From Bacteroidales bacterium (GTDB taxonomy: Bacteria; Bacteroidota; Bacteroidia; Bacteroidales; VadinHA17): a stretch of 57,067 bases of DNA. Made by a program: the position numbers and the translations under genes. The DNA lies in the NCBI GenBank assembly GCA_025454795.1, contig JALONT010000024.1, forward strand, positions 1-57,067. Reading direction: 5' to 3'. Below are positions 16,864 to 24,353 of this stretch, in pieces. The notes beneath the pieces were generated by a model. The model did not search any database, was not told where the DNA came from, and saw only the letters and a program-made list of their open reading frames with translations. Position 1 is the stretch's first letter. Every line of letters starts with the position of its first letter.

Positions 16864-17847
16864 ATGACCCACTTTTCAAAAGATATAATACAGCTTCAGA
16901 ATGTTGAAGCTGTTGTAAATGAGATTGTTCAAAAGCTACGGGATGATGTCTTGCAAAAACTCAGACGATTAGGAGCAGTTGTGGGAATAAGCGGAGGAAT
17001 TGATTCTTCCGTATGCCTTGCACTTGCCGTAAAGGCATTTGGATCTGAAAAAGTAATGGGGATAATGATGCCGGAAAGAGATTCAAACCCTGACAGTGAG
17101 AGGCTGGCCAGAGAGTTAGCTCTCAAATTAAGAGTAAAAGCTGTCAAAGAGGATATAACTGCCGCTCTTATCGGGTCCAGATGTTATGAAAGACGTGATG
17201 AAGCTGTAAAGAGAATATTCCCGGAGTATGATCCGGGAACATATACAATGAAAATCGGCTTAAAAGAAACAGGGTTATTCAACTATCTTCCTCCTGTTTT
17301 TCATCTAACCATAATAGATAAGGAGCAAGTTATTCACGAGAAGATTCTTCCTGTAAAAGAATATCTTCAGATTGTTGCCGCTTCCAATTTTAAGCAACGG
17401 ACACGTATGTCGATATTATTTTATCATGCTGAATTACTGCATTATGCAGTTATTGGTACACCAAATAAGCATGAACAGGAACAGGGATTTTTTGTAAAGT
17501 ACGGAGATGGTGCTGCAGATGTTATGCCAATATGCAACCTGTACAAAACTCAGGTTTACCAGCTGGCTGATTATCTTGGTATTCCGAAAGAAATAGTTGA
17601 AAGAACGCCGACCACAGATACTTATTCTGCAGAACAAACACAGGAAGAGTTTTTTTATCAGTTACCGTTTGACCTTATGGATTTGTACTGGTACGGTTTT
17701 GAAAATGGTTATCCGGCAAAAGAAGTTGCTGAAGTTATGGGGGAAACTACTGACCGGGTTGAAGCGTTATTCCGGAACTTTGACAGGAAGAGAAAAACTA
17801 CAGAGTATTTGAGAATGCAGCCTATCAGGGATTACTTTGGAGTATAA
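16864..17847 (+). CDS. nadE: NAD(+) synthase-like amide ligase, ammonia-dependent type
   Basis: The adenylating PP-loop GISGGIDSSV is near residues 42-51. Downstream NadE-like motifs are GTPNKHE, KYGDGAADVMPICNLYKTQV and the C-terminal DRVEALF-KRK-like segment. There is no nitrilase glutaminase domain, so ammonia would be the nitrogen source. At 327 residues it is longer than a plain NadE (about 250-280), with extra sequence around residues 95-165. It sits inside a polysaccharide operon directly after asnB, so it may be a dedicated amide-forming enzyme rather than, or in addition to, an NAD biosynthesis enzyme. A 24-unit GCGCAGA array begins immediately after its stop codon. Confidence 0.82.
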   Translation: MTHFSKDIIQLQNVEAVVNEIVQKLRDDVLQKLRRLGAVVGISGGIDSSVCLALAVKAFGSEKVMGIMMPERDSNPDSERLARELALKLRVKAVKEDITAALIGSRCYERRDEAVKRIFPEYDPGTYTMKIGLKETGLFNYLPPVFHLTIIDKEQVIHEKILPVKEYLQIVAASNFKQRTRMSILFYHAELLHYAVIGTPNKHEQEQGFFVKYGDGAADVMPICNLYKTQVYQLADYLGIPKEIVERTPTTDTYSAEQTQEEFFYQLPFDLMDLYWYGFENGYPAKEVAEVMGETTDRVEALFRNFDRKRKTTEYLRMQPIRDYFGV

Positions 17848-17848
17848 A

Positions 17849-18016
17849 GCGCAGAGCTCAGAGCGCAGAGCGCAGAGCACAGAGCGCAGAGCGCAGAGCG
17901 CAGAGCGCAGAGCTCAGAGCGCAGAGCGCAGAGCTCAGAGCTCAGAGCGCAGAGCGCAGAGCTCAGAGCTCAGAGCGCAGAGCGCAGAGCGCAGAGCGCA
18001 GAGCGCAGAGCGCAGA
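17849..18016. repeat. GCGCAGA 7-bp tandem array, 24 units
   Basis: Exactly 24 units fill 168 bases: mostly GCGCAGA, with GCTCAGA at units 2, 10, 13, 14, 17 and 18, and GCACAGA at unit 5. The pattern at units 11-18 is itself duplicated, as two GCGCAGA then two GCTCAGA. The array starts one base after the NAD-synthase-like stop and ends 33 bases before the four-helix-bundle gene. The open frame through it is repeat-encoded and not a gene. Confidence 0.97.
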
Positions 18017-18049
18017 GTAAAAAAGAAGAAAGAATAGAATTAATGAGAT

Positions 18050-18406
18050 ATGGAAGATTTTAGATTTGAAAATTTAGAGATCTGGAAAGAAGCGATTGAA
18101 CTCTCGGACATATTATTCGATTATGCTGATATAGCTGATAAAAAGAGATTATTTAAGTTTGCAGAGCAATTAAGGGCAGCAACTATGAGTATTTCAAATA
18201 ATATTGCTGAAGGCTCTGGTTCTTTTTCAGATAAGGAATTTGGAAATTTTCTAAATATTTCAAGAAGATCTGTCTTTGAATGTGCCAATATTCTTTTCAT
18301 TTTTGTTAGGAGAAAGGTTATTACTATGGAAGAAAAATCAAAAATATATGCTAAACTTCTGACATTAAGTAAAATGATAACCAATTTTCGTAAATCACTT
18401 GTCTAA
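18050..18406 (+). CDS. Four-helix-bundle protein (S23/Avd-like), copy 1
   Basis: This 118-residue helical protein belongs to the S23/TIGR02436 family, first known from 23S rRNA intervening sequences and related to the Avd accessory protein of diversity-generating retroelements. Recognisable family features are LEIWKEAIEL near the start, FAEQLRAATMSISNNIAEGSGS in the middle, FLNISRRSVFE, and a last basic helix. No rRNA or reverse transcriptase is nearby. It is bracketed by 7-bp arrays at 17849-18016 and 18422-18471, and the whole unit interrupts an otherwise compact plus-strand operon between the NAD-synthase-like and AMP-ligase genes. Function is unknown; nucleic-acid binding is plausible from the family. 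Confidence 0.9.
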   Translation: MEDFRFENLEIWKEAIELSDILFDYADIADKKRLFKFAEQLRAATMSISNNIAEGSGSFSDKEFGNFLNISRRSVFECANILFIFVRRKVITMEEKSKIYAKLLTLSKMITNFRKSLV

Positions 18407-18421
18407 ATTGCCAAAGCTTTA

Positions 18422-18471
18422 GGCTCAATGCTTCATGCTCTGAGCCCTGAGCCCTGCGCCCTGAGCCTATC
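18422..18471. repeat. GCCCTGA 7-bp tandem array
   Basis: About seven degenerate 7-mers (GCTCTGA, GCCCTGA, GCCCTGC, GCCCTGA and neighbours) end 4 bases before the AMP-ligase ATG. The array is open in the ligase frame, so an upstream ATG at 18428 could appear to be the start, but the protein family begins at 18476. Confidence 0.88.
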
Positions 18472-18475
18472 AACT

Positions 18476-20062
18476 ATGAATGCCTTCGATTACTTCTTTG
18501 AAAACACATCACATCTCGACAAGGATTTTCTGGTCGGCAAAGAAACGATCACTTACAAAGATCTCCACTCAACGTGCATTGACCTTGCAGCCTGGATAGA
18601 AAAAGAGGTTGGCCAGAACAAGCATATCTTACTTCTTTCAGTAAACAACTTATTTCTTCTAAAGGTCTACCTGGCAGTAATTAAGTCGGGTAATATAATT
18701 ATTCCTCTCGATCCGAATATTGAGAATGAAAACTACAGGTATATTTCAAACCTTACTAATCCAGAATTAATATTCCTTACACGAGACGTTGAGAAAAGAT
18801 TATCCGTTAACCCCGATAAATCTATCTTCCCGGACACTCCTATGGCGACCGGCAACCGGCTCCCGATAGCTATCGGGACGGCATCCGGCACAAAAAGACC
18901 TGAACTGTCTCCACTCACCACTCACCACTCACAACTCACCACTCACAACTCACTACTCACTACTCCCCACTCACAACTCACCACTCACCACTCACCACTC
19001 AATCCTGAACTCTTTCCTTTCGACAAGGAACGCTGTGCCGAAATAATCTTTACCTCCGGTTCAACAGGAAAGCCAAAAGGTGTAATGATAACACATAAAA
19101 ACCTTAAAGCAAATACAGAAACAATTATAAGCTATCTGAAGTTATCACTAGACGACAGGATGCTTGTTGTGTTGCCTTTTTATTATTGCTACGGCCTTTC
19201 ATTATTGCACACTCATTTACGTATCGGCGGCTCGATAGTGCTTAACAATTCATTTATGTTTCTTGGAACTGTAATAAACAATCTTCTCGACTACAGATGT
19301 ACAGGATTTGCCGGTGTTCCAAGTCATTTTCAGATTATCCTGAGAATGTCGGACTCCTTTAAGAAAACAAAATTCCCGGATCTGAGGTATGTTACACAGG
19401 CAGGAGGTAAGCTTGCCCCTGTTTTCATTGATGAGTTCCGGAAAAGCTTTACGGATATATTATTTTATGTAATGTATGGTCAGACAGAAGCTACTGCACG
19501 TCTTTCCTATTTACCCCCGGATCTTTATGAAAAGAAAAAAGGATCTATCGGGAGAGGTATCCCGGGTGTCGAGTTAAAGGTTGTTAATGAGAAAGGAGAA
19601 ACCGTAAAGCCAGGGGAATTGGGTGAAGTTGTAGCCTGTGGTGATAATATAATGATGGGTTATTTTGCTGATAATCAAGGCACCAGAAATGCAATACGAA
19701 ATGGCTGGTTATATACCGGCGATCTTGGGACAGTCGATGATGATGGTTTCATCTTCCTTACAGCCCGAAAATCGGAAATAATTAAAGTGGGGGGGAAACG
19801 AGTCAGTCCTAAGGAAATCGAGGATGTAATCCTTCGGATACCGGAAGTAGTTGACTGCTCAGTTGAAGGAGTTGAAGACAAGCTTCAGGGTGAAGCTCTC
19901 AGGGCGACAGTAGTATTGCGCAAGGGAACAATGAATAATATTAATGAAGAGACAATCAAACAACATTGTTCAAAACACCTTGCATTATTTAAGATCCCGA
20001 AGATTTATGAAATTAAAGATCAAATTATAATAAGTCCTACCGGGAAAAAAATTAAGAACTAA
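18476..20062 (+). CDS. AMP-dependent ligase interrupted in frame by a 7-bp array
   Basis: This ANL-superfamily ligase has P-loop IIFTSGSTGKPKG near residues 189-201, MYGQTEATARLSYLP, WLYTGDLG, the GRK-like hinge ARKSEIIKVGGKRVSP, and a C-terminal SPTGKKIKN. It probably loads the carrier protein of 14610. Between residues ~129 and ~174, just before the P-loop, it contains an 18-bp palindrome and twelve CTCACCA-type units, 84 bases that translate to a low-complexity Leu-Thr-Thr-His-Ser segment without breaking the frame. This region is a variable linker in the superfamily, so the enzyme may still fold. ATG 18476 fits the family; the upstream ATG at 18428 lies in an array. Confidence 0.88.
   Translation: MNAFDYFFENTSHLDKDFLVGKETITYKDLHSTCIDLAAWIEKEVGQNKHILLLSVNNLFLLKVYLAVIKSGNIIIPLDPNIENENYRYISNLTNPELIFLTRDVEKRLSVNPDKSIFPDTPMATGNRLPIAIGTASGTKRPELSPLTTHHSQLTTHNSLLTTPHSQLTTHHSPLNPELFPFDKERCAEIIFTSGSTGKPKGVMITHKNLKANTETIISYLKLSLDDRMLVVLPFYYCYGLSLLHTHLRIGGSIVLNNSFMFLGTVINNLLDYRCTGFAGVPSHFQIILRMSDSFKKTKFPDLRYVTQAGGKLAPVFIDEFRKSFTDILFYVMYGQTEATARLSYLPPDLYEKKKGSIGRGIPGVELKVVNEKGETVKPGELGEVVACGDNIMMGYFADNQGTRNAIRNGWLYTGDLGTVDDDGFIFLTARKSEIIKVGGKRVSPKEIEDVILRIPEVVDCSVEGVEDKLQGEALRATVVLRKGTMNNINEETIKQHCSKHLALFKIPKIYEIKDQIIISPTGKKIKN
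18861..18878. repeat. Perfect 18-bp palindrome inside the AMP-ligase gene
   Basis: TCCCGATAGCTATCGGGA is fully self-complementary and lies 35 bases before the in-frame CTCACCA array. Related GC-rich palindromes occur between genes elsewhere in the window, so its presence inside a coding region suggests insertion together with the array. Confidence 0.93.
18914..18997. repeat. CTCACCA 7-bp array, 12 units, inside a coding sequence
   Basis: Twelve units (CTCACCA, CTCACAA, CTCACTA and one CTCCCCA) make 84 bases, a multiple of three, and contribute 28 codons to the AMP-ligase. Gain or loss of units in numbers other than three would shift the frame. Confidence 0.97.
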
Positions 20063-20076
20063 GAACAATGCCTGAA

Positions 20077-20880
20077 TTATTTTCTCCGGAACAGGTTGTT
20101 AAGATAAATCAGCAGATGGATAGCAACCTTTTCGGAACCGATTTTATTTAAATGCCCGTTATCAAAAGTATATTCTTTTAATAAATATTCTACCCTGAGA
20201 TCCTGAGTATCATTTTCATGATGAGATTCCAGATAAGCTATATCAAAAATATTTATATCAGCGGTTCCTCTGATGAGATTATTGAATTGATTACGTTTTC
20301 TGTTGTGATCCTGCCTGCCAAGGAGTGTTTTTATTAATCTTTTTATATAATTGTCTTTTGCGGTTAATGGAACAGTAGAAAAAACGAATTTTATATCATC
20401 ATGTTTTTCCTCCAGGTCTCTGATCCTGTTTATATAAGTGTTATACCGTAAATTTATATCCGTATTCCGGTTAATATCAACAAAACAAAACTTCAGTAGA
20501 GCCGCATCAATCTGGCAGAGGCTATCAATCCTGTATTGAAAATCGTCGAGTTTCAATTCCGGAAATTCATTTTTTCCAATCTGGGAATGAACAAAATAAA
20601 AAGATTTATCATCTTCATCAACCTTTAACTTAAGGTATTCCTCAAAAGTAACTATCTTAATGAAACTCAAATCTTTATTGTTCAGGACTATGCCATGCAA
20701 CCCTTCTATAATATTATAACCTACAGACTGATGAGCAAAATAGAACCGTTTGCCCGAAAGTGAATTAAATTCTGATATATCTATCATTTTATCTGTATTT
20801 AAGTCATTATCACGATTCACAGGATTACATCCTGAGACTAAATATCCCACGAATATAAGTGTAAAGTATTTTATTGTCAT
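20077..20880 (-). CDS. Putative SGNH-hydrolase-like lipoprotein
   Basis: This 267-residue secreted lipoprotein has lipobox LVSGC with cysteine 18. The mature part starts with FYFAHQSVGYNIIEGL, a pattern in place of the usual GDSL block, and ends with FDNGHLNKIGSEKVA, which supplies a D-x-x-H pair like the SGNH catalytic Asp-His. A middle stretch KFVFSTVPLT resembles the strand that carries the family's Asn/Gly block. No close family comes to mind, so the SGNH assignment is tentative. It is the last gene of the long minus-strand run and converges on the AMP-ligase with 14 bases between them. It may trim or carry acyl groups on the surface polysaccharide. Confidence 0.5.
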   Translation of the reverse strand: MTIKYFTLIFVGYLVSGCNPVNRDNDLNTDKMIDISEFNSLSGKRFYFAHQSVGYNIIEGLHGIVLNNKDLSFIKIVTFEEYLKLKVDEDDKSFYFVHSQIGKNEFPELKLDDFQYRIDSLCQIDAALLKFCFVDINRNTDINLRYNTYINRIRDLEEKHDDIKFVFSTVPLTAKDNYIKRLIKTLLGRQDHNRKRNQFNNLIRGTADINIFDIAYLESHHENDTQDLRVEYLLKEYTFDNGHLNKIGSEKVAIHLLIYLNNLFRRK

Positions 20881-20889
20881 ATAAAATAT

Positions 20890-21477
20890 TTATTTGGCAA
20901 TGTCATTAATGTGATTCCATTGCATAATTTTAGACTGAGCCGGGTAAACAGTACAATTATCCGGGACATCCTGAAAAACTGTTGCATTGGCTCCAATTAC
21001 AGAGTTATTGCCAATTGTAATATCACCAACAACTATAGCTCCTGAATTTATTGTAACATTATCCAGAATTGTTGGATACCCATTGAAAGTTCCAATTGTC
21101 ACCTGCTGATTAATAGTGCAGTTTTCGCCTATTGATTTTGATCCGATTAAGGTTGCATACCCATGCCAGATGAATAATCCCTCACCGATTGTCTGATTTC
21201 TGTAAATATAGAGTGAAGATATCTCAGAACAGAAAATATTCAGAATGGATTTCAAAGTCCCGATTCTGAAATAAAACACATTCCTGAAAGGTTTGTGAAA
21301 TGACAATAGGTAAATAAATCCAACCGGGATACTATAACGCTTCTCCAGCAGTGAAAGTGACCGGATTACATCGGCACGAATTATTGAATTATTCCTGTGC
21401 AAATAGAAGATAATCAGATGGGGAAAACATCTGATGAATTCAAGGAAAAACTTAATATTTTTTAATACGTTGTGCAT
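20890..21477 (-). CDS. Serine-acetyltransferase-like hexapeptide transferase
   Basis: The C-terminal half (from about residue 95) is a left-handed beta-helix of hexapeptide repeats (IGEGLFIWHG, IGSKSIGENCTI, VTIGTF, VVGDITIGNNSVIGAN) like serine O-acetyltransferase and capsule acetyltransferases. The catalytic histidine of this group is likely the one in WHGYAT. The N-terminal 90 residues are helical and basic. It would transfer acetyl from acetyl-CoA to a sugar or amino sugar. It lies one base from the next acetyltransferase gene (21479-22126), so the pair is co-transcribed. The acceptor is unknown; a true cysteine-biosynthesis CysE is unlikely in this context. Confidence 0.78.
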   Translation of the reverse strand: MHNVLKNIKFFLEFIRCFPHLIIFYLHRNNSIIRADVIRSLSLLEKRYSIPVGFIYLLSFHKPFRNVFYFRIGTLKSILNIFCSEISSLYIYRNQTIGEGLFIWHGYATLIGSKSIGENCTINQQVTIGTFNGYPTILDNVTINSGAIVVGDITIGNNSVIGANATVFQDVPDNCTVYPAQSKIMQWNHINDIAK

Positions 21478-21478
21478 A

Positions 21479-22126
21479 CTAAAAAGCTTTATTCCCAGAA
21501 CTCTCCCAATCTTTTTTAATGATCACCCTGCAAGGATTTCCGATTGCAATGGAGTTCCTTGGAATATTTTGAATCACAACACTGTTAGCTCCGATAACCG
21601 AGTTTTCGCCAATTATGACACCCTTCAGGATCGTACAATTAAATCCTATATATACATTATCTTCGATAACAACCGGTCTGGCAATATAATTATCAACAAT
21701 ATATCGTTTGGACGGATCAGTATTATGAAAATCATTATCAATTATAGTGCTGTGAGCCCCAATAAGAACATTATTGCCAATCCTCACACTTTCAGCTGCA
21801 ACAATTACTAACCCGGAGGCTCCTGATTTATTTCCGAAAACGATTTTTGCATCTTTCCTGGCAGTAATAAAAGTGCATCGCTTTGACAGTTTAATTATTA
21901 TTGAATGTGGTGAAGAATTAAACTCACAATTATCTCCGATTAATATATGTGAACCGGGATACTTTCTTATTACCGGGAATCCGTTGAATTTTACATTTTT
22001 GCCAACAATGACTCCCTTGATATAACATAGAAGATGGATAAGTTTGTTAAACATTAAAATATTGGATTGTCCCCGGATAAAAGTTGAGTACCAAAAAAAA
22101 TTTCCTGTCAGATCTCTGAAATTCAT
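21479..22126 (-). CDS. Hexapeptide-repeat sugar acetyltransferase
   Basis: This 215-residue left-handed beta-helix acetyltransferase is of the WbbJ/maltose-acetyltransferase type. Repeats run through IGDNCEFNSS, IGNNVLIGAHSTIIDNDFHNTDPSKR, IEDNVYIGFNCTILKGVIIGENSVIGANSVV and end with the family tail IAIGNPCRVI. The DNDFHN segment contains the conserved catalytic histidine. It would O- or N-acetylate a sugar during repeat-unit synthesis. Similar enzymes are encoded at 29034-29627 and, less closely, at 20890-21477. About 97 bases separate it from the aminotransferase-like gene upstream. Confidence 0.86.
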   Translation of the reverse strand: MNFRDLTGNFFWYSTFIRGQSNILMFNKLIHLLCYIKGVIVGKNVKFNGFPVIRKYPGSHILIGDNCEFNSSPHSIIIKLSKRCTFITARKDAKIVFGNKSGASGLVIVAAESVRIGNNVLIGAHSTIIDNDFHNTDPSKRYIVDNYIARPVVIEDNVYIGFNCTILKGVIIGENSVIGANSVVIQNIPRNSIAIGNPCRVIIKKDWESSGNKAF

Positions 22127-22222
22127 AAAGTTAATTTTCGATAATTTAACTTCTGATAATATTTTACGCCTCTGTAATTAGTATATGTCAATTTAAGTCA
22201 GATAAAGCGATTATAGTCATCT

Positions 22223-23398
22223 TCAATATTTAAACAGGCAACTGGTGATGGTCTCCATATCAGTCTCGGTCAATTCGGGATAGTTACCGCAATAGAATCC
22301 ATTTTTATGCAGATAATCAGCACCGGGGAGATCATAGAGTCTTTTTACATACTTCTTATAAAAGGGTTGCTCCTGGATATTACCTGCAATCATTGGTCTG
22401 ATTTCAATACCAGCTCCTGAAAACTGGGACAGGTACTTATCTCTTAACTGCGGAGACTTGCAAACTACAGGCATTGCAAATGTTGAAAGCAATGTAATAT
22501 GGTCATGCTTCAGAACTAACAATTCATCATTCTTTTTCACTATATTTTCTATACACAGGTAGTTTTTTTCACGTGTTTTGCTGTTTTCATCCAGAAACTT
22601 TAATTGTAAAAGACCGAGAAAACCTGTTATTTCAGTAGGTCGGAAGTTAAATCCCAGATCATAAAATGTATATTTTGCTTCAAACTCAGAATTAATGTTG
22701 TTACTTTTTCTCCATTTAAGCTGCTGGCGGGCGTTGAGATTCCTGTCCCACCCGTTGGCTCTTACAATCCTGAGCATCTCGGCCAGTTCTTCATTATCGG
22801 TACAAACCATACCTCCCTCAATGGTCGACATATGATGAGCTACAAAGAATGAAAAGGATGATGCAAGTCCGAAATTACCGCTTTTCCCCGACTTTAGTTC
22901 GGTGCCCAAAGCTTCACAATTGTCTTCAATAAGAATTATCCCATTTCTGTCACATAAGTTTTTAATTTCATCGAGATCACCGGTAAAACCCAGGGCATTA
23001 GTTATAAAAAAGGCACTGAGTTTAACTTGTTTGATCCGTTCCGAAAGATGGTACGACATTGAATTCAATGTTGACGGTTCACAGTCTATTGCCACAGGAT
23101 TCATCCCCATCTGAATAACTGGCATTGTATTTGTCGACCACGTAAGAGCAGAAAATCCTATATTATCATTATCCTTTAATATTTCCATGTTTTTCAAAGC
23201 CTGAAGTATGGCCAGGTTAGCGCTTCCGCCGCTGTTAAACAGAACTGCATCTTTCCTGCCCTGCTTCCCTGCAAAGACCCTTTCGAACTCAAAACAGTTC
23301 CGGTCCATGCTCAATCGACCACCGTTCAGAATAAAATCCGCCAGGGCTTTTCTGGTTTCGACCTCATTCAAAAAGGCATTTTTCATTAATGGTATCAT
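22223..23398 (-). CDS. DegT-fold sugar 3-dehydratase with His in place of the PLP lysine (ColD-like)
   Basis: The fold and motifs are those of DegT/DnrJ/EryC1/StrS enzymes (FNSGGSANLAIL, GFSALTWSTNTMPVIQ, IEDNCEALGTELK), but the lysine that normally binds PLP is replaced by histidine in SFFVAHHMSTIEGGM. That change is known from ColD (GDP-4-keto-6-deoxymannose 3-dehydratase) and RfbH, which remove the 3-hydroxyl rather than transaminate. The length of 391 fits ColD, and I see no clustered cysteines of the RfbH iron-sulphur type. The gene starts 8 bases after an Fcl/ColC-like gene, and gmd is in the same locus. The set would suit GDP-colitose or another 3,6-dideoxyhexose. Confidence 0.82.
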   Translation of the reverse strand: MIPLMKNAFLNEVETRKALADFILNGGRLSMDRNCFEFERVFAGKQGRKDAVLFNSGGSANLAILQALKNMEILKDNDNIGFSALTWSTNTMPVIQMGMNPVAIDCEPSTLNSMSYHLSERIKQVKLSAFFITNALGFTGDLDEIKNLCDRNGIILIEDNCEALGTELKSGKSGNFGLASSFSFFVAHHMSTIEGGMVCTDNEELAEMLRIVRANGWDRNLNARQQLKWRKSNNINSEFEAKYTFYDLGFNFRPTEITGFLGLLQLKFLDENSKTREKNYLCIENIVKKNDELLVLKHDHITLLSTFAMPVVCKSPQLRDKYLSQFSGAGIEIRPMIAGNIQEQPFYKKYVKRLYDLPGADYLHKNGFYCGNYPELTETDMETITSCLFKY

Positions 23399-23406
23399 AT
23401 TCCTGA

Positions 23407-24342
23407 CTATTTTTTTAAGTGCGTTTGTTTATATATATCAATCATCTGGTCAATCCCCTTGCTTAATGTGATTTCAGGATTAAAGTTTAATGCCTTCATC
23501 CTGCTAACGTCGAGGCATTTTCGGAGCATCCCGTCAGGTTTTGTATTATCCCATTCTATTGTTCCAGTGTAACCTGTTTTCTGAGCTATTTTTTCGGCCA
23601 GCTCTTTAACTGTTATATCCACACCCCATCCAATATTAATAAATTCCGGGGACCTGTAATTTTCAAAAATATGAACTATTGCCCTTGCAGCATCATCAAC
23701 ATGCATAAACTCTCGGCGTGCAATTCCTGAACCCCACAGTACAAGTTCAGGCTGTTTGTTTTCAGCAGCATCACAAAAACGTTTAACCAGTGCTGAAAGC
23801 ACATGTGAATTCTGCAGGTCAAAGCTGTCATTTGGGCCATAAAGGTTGCACGGCATTACACTTACACATTCAAATCCGTATTGACGGTAATAATATTCGC
23901 ACATTTTAAGCCCTGCTATTTTTGCAATAGCATATCCTTCATTGGTTGGTTCCAGTTTCCCACTCATGAGATATTCTTCCTTCATAGGTTGAGGTGATTC
24001 CCTTGGATAAATGCAGGAGCTGCCTAAAAATACAAGTTTTTTCACTCTACTTAACCAGGACTGATGGATTATGTTATTTTGAATCTGCAGGTTATCGTAT
24101 AGGAATTCCGCAGGATGATTCATATTCGCATTTATTCCTCCAACTTTTGCTGCAGCCAGAATAACATATTCTGGTTGTTCATCCGAAAAGAACTTATTAA
24201 CACTCCTTTGATCACGCAGATCGAGCTCTTCAAGAGACCTGACAAGAAGATTTGTAAAACCTCTCTTTTGCAGAAGCCGGAATACTGCTGAACCTACCAT
24301 ACCTTTATGGCCGGCAATGTAGATCTTACTGTTTTTATTCAT
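23407..24342 (-). CDS. fcl: GDP-4-keto-6-deoxymannose epimerase/reductase (Fcl or ColC-like)
   Basis: This extended short-chain dehydrogenase has cofactor loop GHKGMVGSAV near residue 12, FLGSSCIYPRE, and catalytic YAIAKIAGLKMCEYY, all strongly Fcl-like; NPAEFLYDNL-type and RREFMHVDD segments also match. Fcl makes GDP-L-fucose from the Gmd product in two steps at one active site. ColC, a close relative, performs the same chemistry on the 3-deoxy intermediate to give GDP-L-colitose. Because the gene directly precedes a ColD-like 3-dehydratase, either role is possible and sequence alone does not decide. At 311 residues it is normal for the family. Confidence 0.9.
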   Translation of the reverse strand: MNKNSKIYIAGHKGMVGSAVFRLLQKRGFTNLLVRSLEELDLRDQRSVNKFFSDEQPEYVILAAAKVGGINANMNHPAEFLYDNLQIQNNIIHQSWLSRVKKLVFLGSSCIYPRESPQPMKEEYLMSGKLEPTNEGYAIAKIAGLKMCEYYYRQYGFECVSVMPCNLYGPNDSFDLQNSHVLSALVKRFCDAAENKQPELVLWGSGIARREFMHVDDAARAIVHIFENYRSPEFINIGWGVDITVKELAEKIAQKTGYTGTIEWDNTKPDGMLRKCLDVSRMKALNFNPEITLSKGIDQMIDIYKQTHLKK

Positions 24343-24353
24343 TTATTTCTTAA

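Noticed and set aside
17849-18016. CRISPR array
   Set aside because: The units are 7 bp, contiguous and without spacers; no cas genes are nearby. The same applies to the other arrays.
17837-18037. Small protein of Ala-Gln-Ser-Ala-Glu-Arg-Arg repeats
   Set aside because: The frame is open only because a 7-bp stop-free unit reads through in 21-base cycles. There is no family or independent coding signal.
18050-18406. Diversity-generating retroelement (Avd-like protein)
   Set aside because: No reverse transcriptase and no template/variable repeat pair with adenine substitutions was seen near any of the three copies.
14868-20062. Exosortase/PEP-CTERM biosynthesis locus
   Set aside because: ACP, AMP-ligase and amidotransferase genes are reminiscent, but no exosortase or PEP-CTERM protein is present in the window.
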